From the NCBI GenBank assembly GCA_036518955.1, contig DATDMG010000483.1, positions 1 to 12,811 on the forward strand: a DNA stretch of 12,811 nt, read 5' to 3'. The stretch's first letter is position 1, and each line of letters opens with the position of its first letter. This DNA is from DATDMG01 sp036518955. Lineage in GTDB: Bacteria; Actinomycetota; Actinomycetes; Actinomycetales; Kineosporiaceae. A program made the translations under genes and the position numbers. The notes under the pieces are model-generated. The model saw only the letters and a list, made by a program, of their open reading frames with translations, had not been told where the DNA came from and did not search any database. Below, piece after piece: positions 6,945 to 12,811 of this stretch.

Positions 6945-6954
6945 CACCCGGGTG
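6945..6954. promoter_or_regulatory. Palindrome in the CBS-kinase gap, overlapping the expected -35 position
   Basis: CACCCGGGTG is a perfect 10-bp palindrome. CCG and CGG flanks extend it to 6941-6958 with one mismatch per arm. With the -10 box at 6969-6974 and 17-base spacing, the -35 box would fall at 6946-6951, inside it. It may be an operator, or part of a CBS transcript hairpin. Confidence 0.35.
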
Positions 6955-6966
6955 CCGGTCCGGTGT

Positions 6967-6980
6967 CGTACCGTGGTCGC
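6967..6980 (+). promoter_or_regulatory. Candidate -10 box of a leaderless kinase transcript
   Basis: TACCGT (6969-6974) is followed by six bases and then the GTG start at 6981. This is the spacing expected when transcription begins at the start codon. CGTACCGTG (6967-6975) recurs upstream of two other genes in the window. Confidence 0.45.
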
Positions 6981-8891
6981 GTGACGGCGGGGACCACACG
7001 TGATCCGGCGACGGTCGGCCCGTACCGGTTGATCCGCAAGTTGGGCGAGGGTGGGATGGGCGTCGTCCATCTCGCCGTCGACCCGGCCGGGCGGCCGGTG
7101 GCGCTCAAGGTGTTGCGCGCCCAGGTCGCGAACGACTCCGAGGCCCGGCGTCGGCTCGCCCGGGAGGTCGTCACGCTGCGCCGAGTGCGGCATCCGCTGG
7201 TGGCGGAGGTGTTGGACGCCGACGTCTCGGGCGACGAGCCGTACCTGGTCACCCGGTTCGTGCCGGGCCGCAGCCTGGAGGACGAGGTGCGGGCCGAGGG
7301 TGCGCTCCCGTCGGGGCAGGTGGCCCGGATCGGGCGCGATCTGGCCGGCGCGCTGGCCGGGATCCACGGCGTCGGCGTCGTCCACCGCGATCTCAAGCCC
7401 GCGAACGTGATGATGGTGGACGGCGAGCCGGTGCTGATCGACTTCGGGATCGCGCACGTCGCGGACGAATCGCGGATCACCCGCACCGGGCTGGTGATGG
7501 GTACTCCCGGCTACCTGTCGCCCGAGCTGATCTACGGTGATCCGGTCACCGCGGCGACCGACTGGTGGGCCTGGGGAGCGACCCTGGCCTTCGCGGCGAC
7601 CGGGCGGCAGCCCTTCGGCACCGGCCCGGTCGAGGTCGTCCTGGAGCGGGTGCGCCGGGGCGCGGCCGACCTGGACGGCGTCGATCCGACGTTGCGCGAC
7701 CTGCTGGGGCGCACCCTCACCGTCGATCCGGCGGGACGTCCGCGGGCCACCCAGCTGATATCCGGGTTGGAGGCGATCATCGCCGGCATGGCGACCGGAC
7801 CGGCGTCGGCCGCGTCGCGCCCCGACCAGCGGGCGGGACCGTTCGATCGTACGGTCCGCACGTCGTCCTCCCCGCCGCCCGCACCGCTCGGCGAGCGGGG
7901 TGCGTCGCGGGCGTCGGTCCGGCCGTCGCCCCGGTCGGTCACCTCGAGGGCGGCCACCGACGGGTCGCTCGACCGGACGATCCGGACCGCCGCGCCGTCA
8001 CCACCCCCCGGCCCGCCGCCTCCGGCGTCCCGGGGCTCGGTGCCCTACCCGGCCGCCTCCGCGCCGCGGGGGTCCGTGGGTCCCGCACCCGCGCCGCCCT
8101 ACCCGCCGGCCTACCCGGCGGCGGGCGGCCGCCAACCGGTGCCCTACCCGCCCGAGCAGTACCCCTACCCGGTGGCCTCGCCGTACCAGGGGCCGGCCCC
8201 GTCGCCGGGGTACGGTCCGGCGCGGGGTCACCCGCCGGCCACGGCGTACCGGGAGCCGCCGCGGGACCGGGACCGGGACCGGGTCGACGACCTCGGTGCG
8301 GCTGACGAGGGCCCGCGCCGGGTCACCGGGACCCTGGCTGCCGGGATGGCGGCGCTCTGCCTGGTCGCGACCGTGGCGCCCGGCAGCGCGCTGATGCTCG
8401 CCGTCCTGTTCGGGATCGTGGCGCGAACCGTGCAGCGCTCGACGACCGGCCTGGAACGCCGCCGGTCCGAGCTGGGCCGCAGTCGTGCGGACGTCGCGGT
8501 GACCGTGGTAGCGCTGCCGTGGCGCCTGCTGCTGGCGACCCTGAACAGCCTGGCGGCCGCGATCCTGCCGTTCCTGGTGTCGGTGAGTGCCGCGTTCATC
8601 GTCGGGACCTCCCCCGACGTCCCCCGGGGGCCGTACCCGACCCAGCCACTGGCGCTGCTCGTCGGGATGGCGGCGGGGATCGCGACCGCGTGGTGGGGGC
8701 CCGGCGGCCGGAGCCTGCGGACGGGCACCCGTGCCATCGCGCGCTCCGTCACGGCGTCCCGGGCCGGGCAGGTGGTGGTCCTCGTGATCTGCACGCTGGT
8801 CGGGCTCGCCGTGGTGATGGTGCTCGCCCAGCCGGGCGGGATGCACCCGGACTGGTCGCCGTTCGCGCCACCGAGCACCTACCTGCGCTGA
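6981..8891 (+). CDS. Ser/Thr protein kinase with Pro/Tyr-rich linker and C-terminal multi-pass membrane domain
   Basis: The product is 636 residues from the leaderless-type GTG at 6981. The kinase domain (about 14-268) has GEGGMGVVH (22-30), Lys43 in VALK, HRDLKPAN (135-142), DFG (154-156) and GTPGYLSPE (174-182), so it should be active. A linker of about 175 residues (about 270-445) is rich in Pro, Ala, Arg and Tyr. It holds FDRTVRT (288-294) and LDRTIRT (330-336), possible phospho-acceptor sites. Hydrophobic segments near 449-480, 516-541, 556-572 and 597-616 give about four membrane passes. This differs from the one-helix PknB layout and suggests the membrane part senses or anchors instead of an outside domain. 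A GTG at 6963 would add six residues but would lie before the proposed transcript start. It converges on the GGDEF-EAL gene with only 16 bases between stops. Confidence 0.9.
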   Translation: MTAGTTRDPATVGPYRLIRKLGEGGMGVVHLAVDPAGRPVALKVLRAQVANDSEARRRLAREVVTLRRVRHPLVAEVLDADVSGDEPYLVTRFVPGRSLEDEVRAEGALPSGQVARIGRDLAGALAGIHGVGVVHRDLKPANVMMVDGEPVLIDFGIAHVADESRITRTGLVMGTPGYLSPELIYGDPVTAATDWWAWGATLAFAATGRQPFGTGPVEVVLERVRRGAADLDGVDPTLRDLLGRTLTVDPAGRPRATQLISGLEAIIAGMATGPASAASRPDQRAGPFDRTVRTSSSPPPAPLGERGASRASVRPSPRSVTSRAATDGSLDRTIRTAAPSPPPGPPPPASRGSVPYPAASAPRGSVGPAPAPPYPPAYPAAGGRQPVPYPPEQYPYPVASPYQGPAPSPGYGPARGHPPATAYREPPRDRDRDRVDDLGAADEGPRRVTGTLAAGMAALCLVATVAPGSALMLAVLFGIVARTVQRSTTGLERRRSELGRSRADVAVTVVALPWRLLLATLNSLAAAILPFLVSVSAAFIVGTSPDVPRGPYPTQPLALLVGMAAGIATAWWGPGGRSLRTGTRAIARSVTASRAGQVVVLVICTLVGLAVVMVLAQPGGMHPDWSPFAPPSTYLR

Positions 8892-8907
8892 CGGTCGTGC
8901 CGGGCGC

Positions 8908-11169
8908 TCAGCCGGGCAGGTCCACCGGCTCCGGCCGGCCGAAGAGGTATCCCTGCGCGTGCTCGCAGCCGATCCCGGCGAGCACGGCCCGCTGCTCCTC
9001 GGTCTCCACACCCTCGGCGACGATGTCGACGCCGAGGCCTTGGGCCAGTCCGGTGAGCGCCTCGACGATCCGGTCGCACTGCGGGTCATGGCCGAGTCCT
9101 GCGGTGAAGCTGCGGTCCACCTTGATCCCCGAGACGGGGAGGTCCCGCAGGTGCGACAGCGCCGAGAACCCGGTGCCGAAGTCGTCGACGACGAGCCGGA
9201 CGCCGAGGTCGTCCAGCGCGGTGAGCTGCCGTCGTCCCTCGGTGGCGGCCCCGAACATCACCGACTCGGTCAGCTCGATCACCAGGTTGGACGCCGGGAG
9301 CCCGGTCCGGGCGAGGACGTCCTCGACGTCCGAGGACAGCCCGGGGCGGCGCACCTGGGACGGCGAGACGTTCACCGCGACGTATCCCAGCTGCGGGGAC
9401 GCCTGCGCGATCCGGGCGGCCTCGCCGAGCACCCAGCGGCCGAGGTCCTCGATGAGCCCGCTCTCCTCGGCCACCGGCAGGAACCAGGCCGGCCCGAGCA
9501 GCCCGCGCTCCGGGTGCTGCCAGCGGACCAGGGCCTCCCGGCCGACGATCCGGGTGCTGGTGACGTCGACGATGGGCTGCAGGTGCAGCCGCAGCTCGCC
9601 GCGGGTCAGGCCGGACCGCAGCTGGTGCTCGATGTCGAAGCGGTCCACCGCTCGCCGGCGCACCTCGTCGTCGACCAGGGCCCAGCTGTCGGCCCCGTTC
9701 TCCTTCGCCCGGTGCAGGGCTGCGCCTGCGTCCCGGAGCAGGGCGATCGCGTCGCGGTCCCGATCGGTGGACACGGCGATCCCGATGCTCGCGGTCGGCA
9801 CCACGACCCGCCCGTCGACGACCACCGGTACCCGCAGCGCGACCAGGATCCGGTCGGCGATGACGGCGGCCTCGGCGGGGGAGGAGACGTCGTCGCAGAC
9901 GACGACGAACTCGTCGCCCGACGGGCGCGCGGCGGTGTCCCCGGCCCGCAGCACCTCGGTCAGGCGTCTCGTCACCTCCAGCAGCACCGCGTCGCCGTGC
10001 ATCGGCCCGATGCTGTCGTTGACGACCTTGAAGCGGTCGAGGTCGATCGAGAACACCGCCAGGTGGCTACCGGCCGGTCGCCGCCGGTCCAGGGCGCGCT
10101 GGATCCGGTCCAGGCAGAGCGTCCGGTTCGGGAGCCCGGTCAGCGGGTCGTGCAGCGACTGGTGCGTCAGCATCTCGACCGCCAGCCGGGTCTCGGTCAC
10201 GTCCAGCGCCTGGACGACGAGGTGCATCGGCGCGCCGTCGTCGTCCCGGACCGCCGACACCGTCACCCGCGCCCAGAGACTGTCCTCGCCGGGCCGGACG
10301 AGCCGCTTCTCGACGTCGTAGCTGTCGATCTCCCCTCGGACCAGCCGGGCCAGCGACGCCGCCTCGCGTTCGACGTCGTCCCGGTGCGTCACGTCAGCCA
10401 GGGTGAGCCCGTGCATCTGCGGGCCGCTGCGGCCGAGGAGCCGGCACATGGCCGCGTTGGCCTGCACGAACACGCCGTCCGGGGTGACCACCGCGGTCCC
10501 CACCGGGGAGTGCTCGACGGTGGCTCGCAACCGGCGTTCCGCCACCGTGAGCGCGCAGGACAGGCGGCGTTGGATCTCCCCGGCGTCGGCAGCGGCTCCC
10601 CCGCTCGCCCGCTCCGCGGGCGCGTCCCCCGGCGCAGGCCCGGGACCATCCTCGCGGATGCGGATCGTGGTGACCAGGGCGGCCACCCGGTCCTCACCGA
10701 ACGTGAGGGGCACGGTGGCGAGCTGCAGCCGGGGCGGCCCGTCGCCGTCCGTGGGCCGGTCCGACGCGGCGGTGATCTCCCGGACCACCGGCTCACCCGG
10801 CCTGCCCTCCGCCGCGGCGACGGCCACCATCGTGTCGAGCGTGCTGACCGGCTGGCCCTCGAGGAGCTGGCGGGCTGCGGCGTTGGTGAGGAGCGGCGTC
10901 CCGTCCCGGTGATGGACGACGACACCCACCGTGACGGCTTCGAGAATGGCGTCGAGCACCGCCTGGCCGCTGGACGCCGCGCCGGCCGCCCGGCCGCCGG
11001 CGGGCGGCCGGGCGGCGGGCCGGCGGCTGCCGCTCCCGGCGCTGGGCGGATCCGCGCTGGTGACGTGGTGATCGGGCCGCTCCGGGGTACCGTCCGGGCC
11101 GGGGGTGCCAGGTGCGTGCAGGCCCGGACGCTCGCTCGTCCGCCAGTCGCCCACGGCCCCGGCTGTCAT
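8908..11169 (-). CDS. Cytosolic PAS-PAS-GGDEF-EAL cyclic-di-GMP synthase/phosphodiesterase
   Basis: The 753-residue product has no membrane segment. After a disordered N-terminus (1-68) come two PAS-like domains (about 70-175 and 210-330), then GGDEF (about 335-500) and EAL (about 510-750). The GGDEF signature reads SGDEF (417-421), and RAGD (408-411) sits five residues before it, the position of the RxxD product-inhibition site. NDSIGPMHGD (384-393) has Pro where His is usual. The EAL half looks complete: EAL (545-547), Asn600, ELTE (632-635), DDFGTG (662-667), Lys683, Asp685, Glu719 and Gln739. Phosphodiesterase activity is therefore well supported; cyclase activity is plausible because SGDEF variants can be active. 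ATG 11169 has AGGAGG four bases upstream. The PAS pair may sense a small ligand or redox state. No cognate effector gene is nearby. Confidence 0.95.
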   Translation of the reverse strand: MTAGAVGDWRTSERPGLHAPGTPGPDGTPERPDHHVTSADPPSAGSGSRRPAARPPAGGRAAGAASSGQAVLDAILEAVTVGVVVHHRDGTPLLTNAAARQLLEGQPVSTLDTMVAVAAAEGRPGEPVVREITAASDRPTDGDGPPRLQLATVPLTFGEDRVAALVTTIRIREDGPGPAPGDAPAERASGGAAADAGEIQRRLSCALTVAERRLRATVEHSPVGTAVVTPDGVFVQANAAMCRLLGRSGPQMHGLTLADVTHRDDVEREAASLARLVRGEIDSYDVEKRLVRPGEDSLWARVTVSAVRDDDGAPMHLVVQALDVTETRLAVEMLTHQSLHDPLTGLPNRTLCLDRIQRALDRRRPAGSHLAVFSIDLDRFKVVNDSIGPMHGDAVLLEVTRRLTEVLRAGDTAARPSGDEFVVVCDDVSSPAEAAVIADRILVALRVPVVVDGRVVVPTASIGIAVSTDRDRDAIALLRDAGAALHRAKENGADSWALVDDEVRRRAVDRFDIEHQLRSGLTRGELRLHLQPIVDVTSTRIVGREALVRWQHPERGLLGPAWFLPVAEESGLIEDLGRWVLGEAARIAQASPQLGYVAVNVSPSQVRRPGLSSDVEDVLARTGLPASNLVIELTESVMFGAATEGRRQLTALDDLGVRLVVDDFGTGFSALSHLRDLPVSGIKVDRSFTAGLGHDPQCDRIVEALTGLAQGLGVDIVAEGVETEEQRAVLAGIGCEHAQGYLFGRPEPVDLPG

Positions 11170-11195
11170 TCGCCCTCCTCATCCCCTGATTACGA

Positions 11196-11217
11196 AGAGT
11201 GTACGAATGTTTACTCT
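11196..11217. promoter_or_regulatory. AT-rich dyad upstream of the GGDEF-EAL gene
   Basis: AGAGT (11196-11200) and ACTCT (11213-11217) are inverted around 12 bases, in an unusually AT-rich island of a GC-rich window. On the minus strand TACACT (11198-11203) matches TANNNT and lies about 30 bases before ATG 11169. The island may be the gene's promoter with an overlapping operator; no clear -35 was found. Confidence 0.35.
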
Positions 11218-11306
11218 GCGCGCCCGGTAGGGGCGTGTCAGCAGAACGGCTGAAACGACGGATCACTTCCTGGTCGAGCGGCGGGCGGTCGCGGGACGGC
11301 GCGTCG

Positions 11307-11312
11307 TAGGAT
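11307..11312 (+). promoter_or_regulatory. Candidate -10 box of the tRNA-Thr gene
   Basis: TAGGAT matches TANNNT and ends 14 bases before the mature tRNA 5' end. Initiation about 7 bases on would leave a short leader for RNase P. The expected -35 position (about 11284-11289) is not a good TTGACA match. Confidence 0.4.
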
Positions 11313-11326
11313 GCAGTGGCACCATC

Positions 11327-11399
11327 GCCCCCGTAGCTCAGCGGCCAGAGCAACCGCCTTGTAAGCGGTAGGTCGTCGGTTCGACCCCGACCGGGGGCT
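11327..11399 (+). tRNA. tRNA-Thr (anticodon TGT)
   Basis: The 73 bases fold as a full cloverleaf. The acceptor arms GCCCCCG and CGGGGGC pair over 7 bp. The D stem is GCTC/GAGC, the anticodon stem ACCGC/GCGGT encloses loop CTTGTAA, the variable loop is AGGTC, and the T arm GTCGG/CCGAC encloses TTCGACC. Bases 34-36 are TGT, which reads ACA and related Thr codons. The discriminator base at 11399 is T, usual for bacterial tRNA-Thr. The CCA end is not encoded. No attachment-site duplication or integrase is seen beside it. Confidence 0.97.
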
Positions 11400-11413
11400 C
11401 CCGGGCGTCGGCG

Positions 11414-11449
11414 CCGACTGGTCCCGCGAAACCGACTGGTCCCGCGAAA
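11414..11449. repeat. Perfect 18-bp tandem duplication just downstream of tRNA-Thr
   Basis: The 18-base unit CCGACTGGTCCCGCGAAA at 11414-11431 is repeated without change at 11432-11449, and CCG then follows as the start of a third copy. A 12-bp palindrome GTCGGCGCCGAC (11407-11418) overlaps its left edge. GCGCCG (11411-11416) and CGGCGC (11451-11456) could pair around the repeats. It lies in the non-coding gap between convergent genes. Confidence 0.85.
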
Positions 11450-11454
11450 CCGGC

Positions 11455-11498
11455 GCTGCCGCGTCGTCCGGGCGATGGGCGGCGGACGGCGCGGCAGC
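11455..11498. terminator. Long hairpin between convergent tRNA-Thr and CoA-transferase genes, likely two-way terminator
   Basis: The arms 11455-11470 and 11483-11498 pair over 16 bp around a 12-base loop. The only non-Watson-Crick position is 11464 with 11489, which is a G-U wobble in the plus-strand RNA and an A-C mismatch in the minus-strand RNA. There is no T-tract. It begins 56 bases after the tRNA and lies 16 bases beyond the stop of the minus-strand gene, so it could end both transcripts. Confidence 0.65.
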
Positions 11499-11513
11499 TC
11501 GAGGGCGGTCCGC

Positions 11514-12740
11514 TCAGGTCAGCCCGAGCTCGGCCGCCTCCTCCCAGAGCTCGTCCCGGATCCGCGGGTGCGCGGCCTGTGTGATCAGGTTCGCGGCCTG
11601 CGTCTTCTCGTCCAGGCCGTAGATCTGCGCGACGCCCTGCTCGGTGACGACGGCGGTGGGCTGGAACGACGTCACCGGCTCGTCGACCAGCGGAATGATC
11701 GTCGAGACATTCGCCTTCGGGTGCCACGAACGCAGCGCCATCAGGGCCTGGCCGCCCGGGGAGTGCAGCGCGCCGACGATGAAGTCGGTCTGGCCGCCGA
11801 ATCCGGAGTGGATCCGCGCCTTGATCCGGGAGGCGTTGGCCTGGGCGAAGAGGTCGACCTGCAAGGCGGTGTTGACCGACGTCATCAGCGGGCGGCCGGC
11901 GATCAGAGCCGGTTCGTTCGTGGTCTCGCTGCGCAGCAGCAGGACGCGTGGGTTGCGGTCCACCCAGCGGTAGAGCTCGAGGCTGCCGAAGAGGAACGAC
12001 GCGGTGAGCGGGGAGTCCGGGTCCATGCAGCCCCGGCGTTCCAGGGCCAGCGCGCCGTCGCTGAACATCTCGCTCCAGATCTTCAGCCCGCGCCGTTCGG
12101 TGAGGCCGTGGAGCACCGCGTCCGGCACCGCGCCGATGCCGAGCTGCAGCGTCGCGCCGTCCTGCACCCGGGCGGCCACGCTGGTGCCGATGGCCGAGCT
12201 CGCGTCGTCCAGGGCACCCGGGGGGTGGGCGGTCAGCGGTTCGTCGACCTCGACGCCGTAGTCGACGTCCTCGAGCTTGAGCACCGCGTCACCGAAGGTG
12301 TAGGGCATCTGCGGATTCATCTGGACGATCACCCGCCCGCCCCGGGCCCGGGCCGCCTCCAGCGCTGCCGGGAGGATGTTGACCTCGACACCGAGGGAGA
12401 CCGTGCCGTCGCGCGGGGTCGTCGTGTGCAGGACGACGACGTCCGGCGGGAGCGTGCTGGCGAACAGCCGGGGAACCAGCGAGAGCCGGGAGGGGTAGTA
12501 CCTCAGCCGTGGGTTCTTGCGCATCCCTGCCCCGACGAACGACGTCTCCGGGGTCACCCCCTCGCGGTCAGGGATGCCCGGCTGAGCGTTGATCGCGTAG
12601 AGGCGGAACGTGGGGAGGGTCGCGTCGATGGCCCGCAGCAGCGTCCACGGGGTCCCGAAATTACCGGTGACGACGACCCGCGGGACGGCCGGAACGCCCC
12701 GAAGCGCCTCGCCGAGCCGCGAGATGTCAAGGGTCTTCAC
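11514..12740 (-). CDS. Acetyl-CoA hydrolase/transferase family protein (class I CoA-transferase)
   Basis: The 408-residue product starts MKTLDISRLGEAL. It has the two-half fold pattern of the family that includes 4-hydroxybutyrate and acetate CoA-transferases. GIGAVPDAV (201-209) is the glycine-rich oxyanion segment, WSEMFSDG (222-229) contains the presumed catalytic Glu224 that forms the glutamyl-CoA thioester, and SGFGGQTDF (312-320) matches the CoA-binding signature. It would move CoA between short acyl groups in the cytosol, or hydrolyse acyl-CoA; the substrate cannot be read from sequence. GTG 12740 is preferred: a GGTGG stretch precedes it by about 5 bases and a dyad at 12768-12782 would then be upstream. 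A TTG at 12785 in the same frame would add 15 residues and is the main alternative. No partner enzyme gene is in the window. Confidence 0.88.
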   Translation of the reverse strand: MKTLDISRLGEALRGVPAVPRVVVTGNFGTPWTLLRAIDATLPTFRLYAINAQPGIPDREGVTPETSFVGAGMRKNPRLRYYPSRLSLVPRLFASTLPPDVVVLHTTTPRDGTVSLGVEVNILPAALEAARARGGRVIVQMNPQMPYTFGDAVLKLEDVDYGVEVDEPLTAHPPGALDDASSAIGTSVAARVQDGATLQLGIGAVPDAVLHGLTERRGLKIWSEMFSDGALALERRGCMDPDSPLTASFLFGSLELYRWVDRNPRVLLLRSETTNEPALIAGRPLMTSVNTALQVDLFAQANASRIKARIHSGFGGQTDFIVGALHSPGGQALMALRSWHPKANVSTIIPLVDEPVTSFQPTAVVTEQGVAQIYGLDEKTQAANLITQAAHPRIRDELWEEAAELGLT

Positions 12741-12767
12741 AACCACCACCCTGTCACCTGCGGCCTC

Positions 12768-12782
12768 GGCACCCCGGGTGCC
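12768..12782. promoter_or_regulatory. Near-palindrome upstream of the CoA-transferase gene
   Basis: GGCACCC (12768-12774) and GGGTGCC (12776-12782) are exact reverse complements around a single base. They lie 28-42 bases before GTG 12740, where an operator or promoter would be expected. If the TTG at 12785 is the start, it is coding instead. It resembles the CACCCGGGTG palindrome at 6945-6954, with a one-base different centre. Confidence 0.3.
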
Positions 12783-12811
12783 CAACGTCCCGAAGTCCGA
12801 CCGGGGCGCGC

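Noticed and set aside
8892..8907. Terminator between the convergent membrane kinase and GGDEF-EAL genes.
   Set aside because: Only a 5-bp pairing between the two stop regions (8887-8891 with 8908-8912) was found, too weak to call.
8959..11253. A 764-codon open frame on the plus strand, opposite the GGDEF-EAL gene.
   Set aside because: It mirrors the codon phase of a clear gene on the other strand, has low-complexity Arg/Gly/Asp/Val-rich sequence and no recognisable domain. Long antisense frames are expected at this GC content.
11327..11513. Integration (att) site of a mobile element at the tRNA-Thr 3' end.
   Set aside because: No repeat of the tRNA 3' end, integrase or phage gene was seen in the window; the 18-bp repeat is not tRNA sequence.

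Overview
The window is very GC-rich. Codons strongly prefer G or C in the third position, GTG starts are used, and several genes sit behind AGGAG- or GGAGG-type ribosome binding sites. It carries Hanks-type Ser/Thr kinases, an MsiK-type orphan sugar ATPase and a typical actinobacterial tRNA-Thr(TGT). This points to a chromosomal segment of a high-GC actinobacterium, perhaps in or near Pseudonocardiales. The rank of that placement is inference and was not computed. No IS element, integrase, phage gene or CRISPR array was seen.

Region 1 (1-4851, all minus strand) is a signalling block. Read in the direction of transcription it encodes two tandem paralogous transmembrane receptor kinases (3043-4851, then 1383-2963). 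These share almost the same kinase domain but have diverged extracellular sensor domains, each with one conserved Cys pair. Next comes a small soluble kinase with a degenerate active site (495-1301). Its stop overlaps by 4 bp the start of a partial gene (1-498) that looks like the N-terminus of an FHA-associated protein of such clusters. The kinases probably act at the membrane and pass phosphorylation to soluble partners.

Region 2 (5015-6935) has an orphan MsiK-type sugar ABC ATPase on the minus strand, followed by a hairpin that may be a terminator. It is divergent from a two-domain CBS protein on the plus strand. The 424-bp divergent intergenic region holds a perfect inverted repeat near the msiK start and a perfect 23-bp tandem repeat whose units contain dyads.

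Region 3 (6981-8891, plus) is a fourth, unrelated-architecture Ser/Thr kinase. It has an N-terminal catalytic domain, a long Pro/Tyr-rich linker with two DRT(V/I)RT motifs, and a C-terminal multi-pass membrane domain. It appears to be expressed from a leaderless GTG start. Convergent to it, only 16 bp away, is a large cytosolic PAS-PAS-GGDEF-EAL protein (8908-11169, minus) for cyclic-di-GMP turnover.

Region 4 (11170-12811) has a tRNA-Thr gene on the plus strand. A perfect 18-bp tandem duplication and a 16-bp-stem hairpin separate it from a convergent acetyl-CoA hydrolase/CoA-transferase family gene (11514-12740).

The most notable regulatory signal is an identical CGTACCGTG element upstream of three genes (degenerate kinase, CBS protein, membrane kinase), each placed where a -10 box would be expected. 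Overall the window mostly links sensing kinases, a c-di-GMP enzyme, a nucleotide-sensing CBS protein and carbon import/CoA metabolism. No unmistakably new system is present. The kinase-triplet/FHA-like operon and the multi-pass kinase are the best candidates for unexplored biology.
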